A DNA stretch of 34,262 nt from Sandaracinaceae bacterium (GTDB lineage: Bacteria; Myxococcota_A; Polyangia; Polyangiales; Sandaracinaceae), in contig SHBB01000016.1 of the NCBI GenBank assembly GCA_004213565.1, forward strand, positions 1 through 34,262. Direction: 5' to 3'. Shown piece by piece: positions 16,432 through 23,398 of the stretch (its first letter is position 1; each line of letters opens with the position of its first letter). The notes under the pieces are model-generated. The model ran no database searches and had not been told where the DNA came from. It saw only the letters and a list, made by a program, of their open reading frames with translations. The translations under genes were made by a program, and so were the position numbers.

Positions 16432-16836
16432 TCCAACTGCGTGGACACAGCCCGATCGATGTACGCCCTCGATCGAACTGCGTGAGCGCAGTCAGAACGT
16501 CGCGTCCAGAGTCGCGGTTGTGCGCGCACAGTCCAGTTGATAGGCGCTCTCGACTGAACTGTGCCAGCACAGTCCAGTTGATAGGCGGTCTCAACTGAAC
16601 TGTGCCAGCACAGTTCAGTTGATAGGCGCTCTCGACTGAACTGTGCCAGCACAGTCCAGTTGATGCGCGGTCTCAACTGAACTGCGCGGACGCAACTCAG
16701 TTGATTGATGGTCTCAACTGAACTGCGTGGCCACAGTCCAGTCGATAGGCTCTCTCAACTGGACTGTGTGGGCTCAGTTGGAACGCTGCGATCTCACTTT
16801 CAACTGAGTCTGCGCACTTCGATCGACCGCCAGAGG
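16432..16836 (+). repeat. Tandem array of nine 41-bp palindromic units
   Basis: Nine contiguous 41-bp units run from 16453 to 16821, with a partial unit on each side. Units at 16535 and 16617 are identical; the one at 16576 differs from them at three positions; outer units decay. Each unit reads arm (14) - loop (9) - inverted arm (14) - loop (4). The arm is cacagttcagttga and the inverted arm tcaactgaactgtg, so each arm can pair with the neighbour on either side. Loops vary (ccag, tgag, cgga, ggcc) while the stem next to the 4-base loop changes in a matched way: ctgtg/cacag in some units, ctgcg/cgcag in another. There are no unique spacers of CRISPR type and no open frame of note. Confidence 0.9.
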
Positions 16837-16858
16837 CCTCCTCTTTGCGACTTTGCGA

Positions 16859-16882
16859 CTTTGCGCCTTTGCGCGAGCCCCC
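16859..16882 (+). repeat. 24-bp direct repeat at the right edge of the array
   Basis: Second copy of the 16408-16431 sequence (22 of 24 identical). It is preceded by a short tandem of gactttgc-like units and lies 6 bases beyond the stop of the hydrolase gene at 16889. Confidence 0.7.
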
Positions 16883-16888
16883 GTTCCG

Positions 16889-17716
16889 CTACAGGTGCGC
16901 GAGGACCTTCTCGGCGAAGATCTCCGGGTGCTCGCGGTGCAGGAAGTGCCCGCCGGGCATCGTCTCCACCGTGTAGCCCGCGGTGAACCAGCGCTCGGCG
17001 CGCTCATAGTCGCTCAGCTCGGCGATCGGATCGTCGGTGCCCGCGACGGCGACCGTCGGCACCTCGATCTTCTTCTTCAGGTACGGCGGCGGGGTCGGGC
17101 TCAGCGTGCGGTAGTAGCCGAGCGCCGCCTCGAGGCTCGCGCGGTTGGAGAAGGCGCGCTTGACCGGCGCGAGCTCCGACTCGGGCACGTCTACCCAGCT
17201 CGGGTTCCAGCGCGCGTAGAGCTCGCGCAGCACGGCGAAGTCGTCCTTGGCGAAGCGCTTGGCCGCGCCCGGCAGCTTGTACGTGACGACGTGGCGCACG
17301 CCCCACACCTTCGAGACGGTGGGCTTGATCGCGAGCGGATGCGGGATGGCGACCGTGAAGAGCTTCTCGACCTTCTTCGGCCCGCCGATCGCGGCCGCTC
17401 CGTAGGCCGCCGTCGCGCCCCAGTCGTGCCCGACGACGATCGCCTTCTTCTCCCCCAGCGCGCCGATGAGGGCCAGCGCGTCGCGCGAGATCGTCTCCTG
17501 ATCCGGGTCCCGCATCGGGATCGCGCTCGGGTGATAGCCGCGCTGGAAGTAGGCCACGGCGCGATAGCCCTTCGCCGCGAGGCGGGGCCGCAGGTCGTCC
17601 CAGGTGTGGGCGGTGTCCGGGAAGCCGTGGATCAGCAACACCAGCGGCCCCTCGCCCTCCTCGAAGTAGGCGAAGCGCACGCCGTTGGCCTCGACGTGCT
17701 GGAGCTCCGCGCTCAC
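16889..17716 (-). CDS. Alpha/beta hydrolase, epoxide hydrolase-like
   Basis: A 275-residue cytosolic hydrolase. The oxyanion motif HGFPDTAHTW (near residues 30-39, the HGxP form) and the nucleophile elbow GHDWGA with Asp98 place it with epoxide hydrolases and haloalkane dehalogenases, where an Asp nucleophile forms an ester intermediate. The C-terminal AGTDDP and GGHFLH segments supply the likely acid and base. The cap region around residues 130-200 is of usual length, so the enzyme looks whole. The substrate is unknown. The start is a GTG at 17716 whose last two bases are shared with the TGA of a 13-codon leader ORF (GTGA overlap); the only good ribosome site is in front of that leader. The gene's 3' end runs into the 41-bp array. 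Confidence 0.88.
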   Translation of the reverse strand: MSAELQHVEANGVRFAYFEEGEGPLVLLIHGFPDTAHTWDDLRPRLAAKGYRAVAYFQRGYHPSAIPMRDPDQETISRDALALIGALGEKKAIVVGHDWGATAAYGAAAIGGPKKVEKLFTVAIPHPLAIKPTVSKVWGVRHVVTYKLPGAAKRFAKDDFAVLRELYARWNPSWVDVPESELAPVKRAFSNRASLEAALGYYRTLSPTPPPYLKKKIEVPTVAVAGTDDPIAELSDYERAERWFTAGYTVETMPGGHFLHREHPEIFAEKVLAHL

Positions 17717-17754
17717 GGGTGCGCCTCGTAGGCGATCTTCTCGATTCCCAGCAT
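17713..17754 (-). CDS. 13-codon leader ORF overlapping the hydrolase start
   Basis: The ATG at 17754 is preceded by a perfect AAGGAGG ribosome site 7 bases upstream, the best in this region. It encodes MLGIEKIAYEAHP and then a TGA that overlaps the GTG of the hydrolase as GTGA. This arrangement suggests translational coupling, so ribosomes loaded at the leader reinitiate on the hydrolase. Alternatives are that the leader is the former N-terminus of the hydrolase split by a frameshift, or a sequencing indel. It is not a homopolymer region, which argues mildly against an indel. Confidence 0.5.
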   Translation of the reverse strand: MLGIEKIAYEAHP

Positions 17755-17811
17755 TCCCTGTCCTCCTTCAACACGAGCAACGAGATCGCGCGCCGCGCAT
17801 ACTCGCCCACG

Positions 17812-19671
17812 ATGACCGCACCTGGCTACCCGCGCGCAAACCGAACCGCGGCCTCCGTCGTATGCAGGGGCGTGCAACGCGCCGCCCTCGTCTCACTCCT
17901 CCTTGCCGCCTGCGGCGGGCCCGCCACCTCGAGCCAGACCGCCCATGCCGTCGCGAGCGAGGGCCCCGACTGGAGCGAGTGGAGCGAGGAGGCGTTCCAG
18001 CGCGCGCGTCGCGAGGACAAGCCCATCATGCTCAGCGTGCAGGCGGGGTGGTGCCACTGGTGCCACGTGATGAACGACACGACCTATCGCGATCCAGACG
18101 TCCTGCGCGAGCTGGCCGAGCACTTCGTGCTCATCCGCGCCGACGGCGACGCGCGCCCCGACCTCGCCGACCGCTACCAGCGCTACGCGTGGCCCGCGAC
18201 GGTGTTCCTCTCCCCCGAGGGCGAGCAGATCCTCGGTCTGCGCGGCTACCGCCCCCCGGAGCGCTTCCGCGGGATCCTCGCCGACGTGCTGAGCGCGCAC
18301 GCGGAGGACCGCACGCTCGACGACGACGCGGGCGGGGGCGAGGCGCCGGCCGAAGATCTCGACGCGGTGCGGATCGCCCTGCTCGCGCAGCTCGACGGCA
18401 TGTACGACGAGGAGGCGGGCGGCTGGGGACGGCGGCAGCGCTACCCCTTCGCGGCGCCGGTCGAGCACGCCTTCTTCCGGGCCGCGGTGCGGGGAGAGCG
18501 CCAGTGGCGAGAGCGCGCGCTCGACAGCCTCGCCCAGTACGCGCGGCTCATCGACCCGGTCTTCGGCGGCATGTACCAGTACTCCGTGCCGGACGTGTGG
18601 GACCGGCCTCACTTCGAGAAGATCGTCTCGGTGCAGGCCGGCGCGATGCGCGCGTTCGGCGAGGCCTACCGCGCCACCGGCGACGAGCGCTGGCTCGGCC
18701 ACGCCTTCGACGTGCACCGCTACGTCGAGCAATTCCTCCGCGCCGAAGACGGCGCCTTCTACACGGCGCAGGACGCGGACCTCGGCGGTCACGGCCAGCC
18801 GGGGCCTCACGTGCCCGGCGACGAGTACTACGCGCTCGACGAGGAGGGCCGCCGCGCGCTCGGCGTGCCCCGCATCGACACCCACGTCTACGCGTCGAAC
18901 AACGGCCTGCTCATCGAGGCGCTCGCCGATCTGTACGTCGCGTCGGGGCGCCGCGCCCCGCTCAGCCAGGCCCTCACCGCGGGAGAGCGCATCCTCCGCA
19001 CCCACCGCGCGCAGAGCAGCCTCTTCCGCCACGACGCCGAGAGCGACGACCCGCTCTTCTACCTCGAGGACCAGGCTCACGTGCTCGCGGCCTGGCTCGC
19101 GCTGCACGAGGCCACCGGGCAGGCGCGCTGGGAGGAGGAGGCGCAGCGCCTCGCCGACGCCATGCTCGAGCACCTCCAGGACGAGCAAGGCGGCTTCCAC
19201 GCCCACACCGAGGACCCGCGCGCGGCCGGCTTCTTCGCGGACCGGCGCGTGCCCATCGAGGAGAACGGCGTCGCCGCGCGCGCCCTGTTGACCCTGTCGC
19301 GCCTGAAGGACGAGGCCCGCTACCGGGACGCCGCGGTGGCCGCGCTGCGCGCCAGCGCTCGCCCGGGCGAGCTGCGCTCCCTCGGCCGCATGGTCGGCGA
19401 GTACCTCCTCGCGCTCGAGGCCCTCGACGCCGGCTACGTGCTGCTCAGCGTCGTCGGCCCCGACGACCCGCGCACCACCGCGCTCCACCGCGCCGCCGTC
19501 GACCTCTACGAGCCCACCCGCCTGGTCGAGCTCGGCCGCCCCGGCGCGAGCCGCTACCCCTACCCCGGCGAGCCGGCCGTCTTCCTCTGCACGAGCGAGG
19601 CCTGCTCCATGCCGGTCACCGACCCGAGCGAGCTGCGCGAGAGCGCCCTGAGCTTCCTCGGCCGGGACTGA
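17812..19671 (+). CDS. Exported DUF255 thioredoxin-like lipoprotein (YyaL/SPATA20-like)
   Basis: A 619-residue protein from ATG 17812. It has a DUF255 thioredoxin-fold domain (about residues 55-170 with C81-H-W-C84 in GWCHWCHVMNDTTY and a cis-proline loop AWPATVFLSPEG), followed by a six-hairpin-like alpha domain with the family stretches GGMYQYSVPDVWDRPHFEK and FYTAQDAD. Family members are usually cytosolic and about 670-690 residues. This one begins with a membrane-targeting stretch ending in a lipobox (LLLAACGGP). A GTG at 17872 would give a tidier lipoprotein signal and may be the true start; the frame is open back to 17719. The function of the family is not settled; a redox or sugar-epimerase-like role is suggested by the fold. 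It is divergent from the hydrolase. Confidence 0.87.
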   Translation: MTAPGYPRANRTAASVVCRGVQRAALVSLLLAACGGPATSSQTAHAVASEGPDWSEWSEEAFQRARREDKPIMLSVQAGWCHWCHVMNDTTYRDPDVLRELAEHFVLIRADGDARPDLADRYQRYAWPATVFLSPEGEQILGLRGYRPPERFRGILADVLSAHAEDRTLDDDAGGGEAPAEDLDAVRIALLAQLDGMYDEEAGGWGRRQRYPFAAPVEHAFFRAAVRGERQWRERALDSLAQYARLIDPVFGGMYQYSVPDVWDRPHFEKIVSVQAGAMRAFGEAYRATGDERWLGHAFDVHRYVEQFLRAEDGAFYTAQDADLGGHGQPGPHVPGDEYYALDEEGRRALGVPRIDTHVYASNNGLLIEALADLYVASGRRAPLSQALTAGERILRTHRAQSSLFRHDAESDDPLFYLEDQAHVLAAWLALHEATGQARWEEEAQRLADAMLEHLQDEQGGFHAHTEDPRAAGFFADRRVPIEENGVAARALLTLSRLKDEARYRDAAVAALRASARPGELRSLGRMVGEYLLALEALDAGYVLLSVVGPDDPRTTALHRAAVDLYEPTRLVELGRPGASRYPYPGEPAVFLCTSEACSMPVTDPSELRESALSFLGRD

Positions 19672-19738
19672 CCGCGGCCCCCGCTCTGGACGAGGCACGG
19701 TCCCCCGGGCTTCGGGAAGCGAGCTCGATGGCGGCCCG

Positions 19739-21010
19739 CTATTCGAATCGACCGATCAGGTATCGGTCGTCGTCGTCGTCCGCGGCCCAGAGGTATGTCC
19801 CGGAGAGGCTGTCGAACGATCCGAGGCGCTGAAGGATCGTCACCGAGCCAGGACGCCAGTCCGTCGGGATCTGAATCTCGCGAGCGTACTCGCGGTCGTT
19901 CGGCCAGGTGGGCAGCTCCGACACGAAGACGCGGCACCACGAGTCGTCGAGGTAGATGAGGTCGTAGTAGAATCGCAGGTCGTCTTCCGGCTGACCCCAT
20001 TCGGCCGTGGCGAGCAGCTTGAAGTGGTCCCAGTTGTTCTCCGCGGGATCCAGGGAGTCCTTGTGCGAGATGGCGTCAGTCGCTTCCCACACGCGCCGCC
20101 CATCGAGATAGCTCGCGACGTAGGCGTCCCGAGCGTCCGGGGCGGACGAGACCGAGTGCAGGCTCTCTTCGCTGCGCCACCGTCGGCTGCCGTACTGCTC
20201 GTCGAGCCGAAACGACAGCTCGTAGGCGCCGAGGCTGCCGCCGGAGAAGGCCCACCGTTGAGTGCTGGCCTGCATCGTCTGCGGCACGTACGGGCCGGCT
20301 TGTGCCGTGTGGTGCTGCCATCGCAGCCACTTGACGTTGATGTTCCCTCGCCCGTTCGAGCTCCTCACCTCGTCGGGCGTCCAGCCGTTGTACCAATCCA
20401 CGTAGTAATACCAGTTGCGACCCTCGTTGCCGGAGACATCGATCTGCGAGTGGATGGGGGTGCTGTAGCTCGTGGCGCTCCCAGGAGCGGCGCTCCGCGA
20501 GTAGTGAGAGCCAGGTTTGACGACCTCGTCCGAGACGATCGTCTCGGTTCCCTGGTTGCCCCAGAGGGTCGCGCCATCGATCGAGCGCCTGCTGTAGGGG
20601 CTCGAGCCTCCGGCGCCCCCGTCGGAGAGATCGATGACGTAGAGCGGGGCCGCGCCGTTGGGCTTGCTGCCGAAGCGCTGCTCTCCACTCGTGTCGTGGA
20701 TCGTCAGGGTGCCGTCGCCGTTGTCGGTGACCATGAAGCCCGGCTCTGGAGAAAAACCGCCGAGGCCCCCGCCCGCGTCACGGCCCCGGCCAGAGTCGAT
20801 TCGCCGCGCGGCGTCCGTCGCCTCGCCGGCGTCCTGCTGGCCAGCATCGCGCTCTCGCCCGGCATCCTGCGGAGGCTCCGGGCTCTCGTCGTCTCCGCAC
20901 CCGGCAGCCACGGCCGGGATGGAGAGCAGCATGGCCACGAGCCAGCCCGCCGCCCCTCGGCAGGAGCCACCGCGGTACTCCGCCGTCTCGAGTCCTGTCT
21001 TGGGGGTCAT
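19739..21010 (-). CDS. Lectin-like secreted lipoprotein of unknown function
   Basis: A 423-residue protein starting at ATG 21010, chosen for its GGAGG 5 bases upstream; the longer frame to 21250 has no signal-like start. A signal peptide ending in AVAAGC is followed by an Asp/Ala/Gly/Arg linker (~50 residues). The globular part is rich in Trp, Tyr and Ser and looks all-beta. Near the end, YYDLIYLDDSWCRVFV, REIQIPTDW and SVTILQRLGSFDSLSGTYLW follow a pattern I know from concanavalin A-like or carbohydrate-related secreted proteins of this bacterial group. No catalytic motif was identified. It converges with the DUF255 gene (67 bases apart), and its 5' side faces a 251-base gap to the divergent membrane protein. 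Confidence 0.8.
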   Translation of the reverse strand: MTPKTGLETAEYRGGSCRGAAGWLVAMLLSIPAVAAGCGDDESPEPPQDAGRERDAGQQDAGEATDAARRIDSGRGRDAGGGLGGFSPEPGFMVTDNGDGTLTIHDTSGEQRFGSKPNGAAPLYVIDLSDGGAGGSSPYSRRSIDGATLWGNQGTETIVSDEVVKPGSHYSRSAAPGSATSYSTPIHSQIDVSGNEGRNWYYYVDWYNGWTPDEVRSSNGRGNINVKWLRWQHHTAQAGPYVPQTMQASTQRWAFSGGSLGAYELSFRLDEQYGSRRWRSEESLHSVSSAPDARDAYVASYLDGRRVWEATDAISHKDSLDPAENNWDHFKLLATAEWGQPEDDLRFYYDLIYLDDSWCRVFVSELPTWPNDREYAREIQIPTDWRPGSVTILQRLGSFDSLSGTYLWAADDDDDRYLIGRFE

Positions 21011-21116
21011 TCGTCCTCCGGGCGCGGCGTTCTGCGCGCAGCCATGCTCGTCGACGCCAGGGCGCACGACCACTGACTTCGGCTTTCGCCGACGGACCGG
21101 CCACGGCTCCTGCGTC

Positions 21117-21144
21117 ACCTGGACTTCGAGACCTGGACTTCGAG
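21117..21144 (+). repeat. Perfect 14-bp tandem duplication in a divergent intergenic region
   Basis: The sequence acctggacttcgag occurs twice with no gap (21117-21130 and 21131-21144), midway between the divergent starts at 21010 and 21262. It could be a paired binding site for a regulator or a chance duplication. Confidence 0.6.
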
Positions 21145-21261
21145 CGTCTGCGCCATGGGGTTCATCTGCGCGGTCGCCGTGTGCCGGCGACCCACCGTCG
21201 ACCGCGACGACGAGCGTGCGGGACGGGACAGTCAGGTGTCTCCGTGTCACCTTCGCGCGCG

Positions 21262-22206
21262 ATGTGGAAGCATCAATACGCCCTGCTCGCGATGCTCTCG
21301 TTCATGGGCGGCTCGTTCTGGCTCCTCGAGCAGGCGCCTGCTGGCCTCTGGTACTGGGCCGCGGCGGCGGGCGCGCTCCTCCCCTACGGCGCGTGCACGG
21401 TCGGCCTGCTCGCGCTCGAGGGCGTCTTCGGCGAGCGTCACGCCACGAGCGCCGTGCTCGTGGGCCTGCTCGGGGTGCTCGCGCTGGGCGCGTTGCAAGT
21501 CGCCATGCTCGTGGGCACCCGAGGGGCGTCGACCGCGCACTGGGTCGGCCTCGTACCCGCGTGCGTCGGCGGCGCCGTCTATGCGTGGGAGATCTACCGC
21601 TACCTGATCCGCCCCGCCGGCCCGTACCCGTTGCGCGTCTGCACCGTCTGCACCGTGCTGAGCCGCCACGAGCGCTGCCCCCGCTGCGACTTCGTGTTCG
21701 ACGAGGCCCTCCTGGACGACGCGCCGCGCGGCGTGCAGCTGGAGCGCCGCGAGGGCGAGACCCACCTCGTCGTGCGGCATGGCCGCCGCTGGAAGGGGTG
21801 GCTCTTCGCGACCGCGAGCGTCGCCGCGATGATGGCCGCCTGGTCCACCCTGCTCGGCCGGACGCCGCAGTGGGGTCAGCTCGTCGTGCTCGGGCTCATC
21901 AGCGCCGTCTGCCTCGTCGGGCTCTACGCGGCGCTGGTCCGCGCCCTGTCGGACACGCGGATCGTCGTCCGCGGGCGCGCCGTGACCCTGACCCGAGAGC
22001 CTCTGCCCTGGCGGCGGCGCGGCTGGGTCGAGCCGAAGCGCGGACGGGGCGTCGTGTGGTCGGTGCGCCGCAACCGGGTCGACGCGCCCGTCGACTTCTC
22101 GGTCGCGCTGGTCGACCCGGACACCCGCGCGCGGACGCGCGTCGTCGGTCAGCTCGACTGCGACACGGCGCAGACGCTCGCGCGGCGATTGACCGAGCTC
22201 GTGTGA
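21262..22206 (+). CDS. Six-helix membrane protein with a zinc ribbon
   Basis: A 314-residue protein I cannot assign to a named family. Four membrane segments (residues ~8-25, 30-55, 65-90, 96-118) are followed by a cytosolic insert with C127-x2-C130-x8-C139-x2-C142 (CTVCTVLSRHERCPRC), a rubredoxin/zinc-ribbon-like knuckle. Two more membrane segments (~175-195 and ~205-230) and a C-terminal beta-rich soluble domain with VRGRAVTLTREPLPW follow. The start MWKHQYALL at 21262 directly precedes the first helix and replaces an Arg-rich upstream extension. It is the first of three plus-strand ORFs. A role in sensing or in binding a partner through the ribbon is possible but not shown. Confidence 0.82.
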   Translation: MWKHQYALLAMLSFMGGSFWLLEQAPAGLWYWAAAAGALLPYGACTVGLLALEGVFGERHATSAVLVGLLGVLALGALQVAMLVGTRGASTAHWVGLVPACVGGAVYAWEIYRYLIRPAGPYPLRVCTVCTVLSRHERCPRCDFVFDEALLDDAPRGVQLERREGETHLVVRHGRRWKGWLFATASVAAMMAAWSTLLGRTPQWGQLVVLGLISAVCLVGLYAALVRALSDTRIVVRGRAVTLTREPLPWRRRGWVEPKRGRGVVWSVRRNRVDAPVDFSVALVDPDTRARTRVVGQLDCDTAQTLARRLTELV

Positions 22207-22275
22207 GGGCCCACCCGAGCGGCGGTGGCTTGACTCTCAGCGTTCGCCGTCGTCGACTCTCGACGGAGGCGCTCG

Positions 22276-22371
22276 ATGGCGGTCGCGAAGGATTTCATCC
22301 CCGACACGGGGTTCATGCTCGGCGTGGTCGCCGACCGCCTCGCCGCGCGGGGCGTCCGGATCGAGCGCTGA
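22276..22371 (+). CDS. 31-codon ORF, small protein or gene remnant
   Basis: The ATG at 22276 has a GGAGG 6 bases upstream, and all but one of the 31 codons end in G or C, as in real genes here. The peptide starts MAVAKDFIPDTGFML and ends RGVRIER. It lies between the zinc-ribbon membrane protein (69 bases before) and the MDR oxidoreductase (33 bases after). It may be a genuine small protein or the remaining end of a decayed gene. I do not recognise it. Confidence 0.4.
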   Translation: MAVAKDFIPDTGFMLGVVADRLAARGVRIER

Positions 22372-22404
22372 GGCGCTCCCCTCGCCTCGACCCCTCCGGC
22401 TCCG

Positions 22405-23382
22405 ATGCAAGCGATTACGTACTCCAGATACGGTCCACCTTCCGTGCTCCAAGTGGAGTCTCTGCCCGACCCCGAGCCGGCTCCGGGTGAGGTCCTTGTC
22501 GCGGTGAAGGCGGCGGAGGCGACGAAGTCGGACTGCGAGCTCCGAAGCCTCCAGTTCCCCGTGAGGTGGGTCTCCCCGATCGTGCGCCTGGCGATCGGCG
22601 TGCGGCGCCCACGACGACGCGTCCTCGGTGGCTACTTCGCGGGCGAGGTCATCGGCCTGGGGGCGGGGGCCACGCGCTTTCGGGTGGGCGATCGGATCTT
22701 CGGCGCCTCTCGGTTCCGCTTCGGAGGCTATGGCCAGAGGCTCGCGGTCCCGGAGTCGTACACTTTGGCGAAGATCCCGGACGCGCTGACGTTCGCCCAG
22801 GCCGCGGCGGTGCCCCTCGGCGGACTGAACGCGCTTCACTTCATGCGGGCGGCGCGCATCGAGCCGGGCACGAGCGCGTTGATCGTCGGCGGGGGAGGCA
22901 GCATCGGTCTGTTCGCGATCCAGATCGCCAAGAGGATGGGCGCCCGGGTCACGGCGGTGGACCACCATCGCAAGCGTGACCTGGTCGAGGACGCGGGCGC
23001 GGACGAATTCGTCGACTACACGCGCGAGGACTTCGCCACGCGCGGGCAGGCCTTCGACGTGGTGTTCAGCACCGTCGCCGGCATCTCGACGCGGGCCTGC
23101 TTCGGCGTCCTCCGCGAGGGCGGACGGTTCGTCAACGGAAACCCGCGACTCGCTCACCTCCTGATGGCGCCGTGGGCGCGATGGGTGTTTCGGCGGGAGC
23201 TCTTCGTGCGCTTCGCCGCCGAAGCCCAGGGAGAGCTGGACGACCTGGCGGGGATGCTGGCCAGAGAGGAGATCAGGCCGTTCGTCGACTCCGAGCTGCC
23301 CATGTCCGCAGCTCCGTTGGCCCACGAGCGTGTGCAGTCCGAAGATCGACTCGGCGCGATCGTCCTGAGAATCGACGGCTGA
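22405..23382 (+). CDS. NAD(P)-dependent MDR oxidoreductase, quinone reductase-like
   Basis: A 325-residue medium-chain dehydrogenase/reductase. It has the GroES-like N-terminal domain (PDPEPAPGEVLVAVKAAEAT, then LGGYFAGEVIGLGAGATRFRVGDRIFG) and a Rossmann domain with the dinucleotide loop VGGGGSIGLFAIQIAK near residues 154-169, and it ends LGAIVLRIDG. The catalytic and structural zinc ligands of alcohol dehydrogenases are missing, which places it in the zinc-free quinone oxidoreductase/reductase branch that uses NAD(P)H to reduce quinones or activated alkenes. An inserted basic stretch (RRPRRRV) sits before the GGYFAGEV motif. It converges with the propeller gene (16 bases apart). Confidence 0.92.
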   Translation: MQAITYSRYGPPSVLQVESLPDPEPAPGEVLVAVKAAEATKSDCELRSLQFPVRWVSPIVRLAIGVRRPRRRVLGGYFAGEVIGLGAGATRFRVGDRIFGASRFRFGGYGQRLAVPESYTLAKIPDALTFAQAAAVPLGGLNALHFMRAARIEPGTSALIVGGGGSIGLFAIQIAKRMGARVTAVDHHRKRDLVEDAGADEFVDYTREDFATRGQAFDVVFSTVAGISTRACFGVLREGGRFVNGNPRLAHLLMAPWARWVFRRELFVRFAAEAQGELDDLAGMLAREEIRPFVDSELPMSAAPLAHERVQSEDRLGAIVLRIDG

Positions 23383-23398
23383 CGTCCGGAGGTGATCC

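Noticed and set aside
16432-16836. CRISPR array
   Set aside because: The units are contiguous palindromic 41-mers with no unique spacers of constant length and no cas genes nearby.
17004-17810. A 268-codon minus-strand frame overlapping the hydrolase gene
   Set aside because: It is an out-of-frame shadow; the hydrolase frame has the complete catalytic motif set.
22405-23382. Zinc-dependent alcohol dehydrogenase
   Set aside because: The catalytic zinc ligands and the four-cysteine structural loop are missing, so the zinc-free quinone-reductase-like branch fits better.
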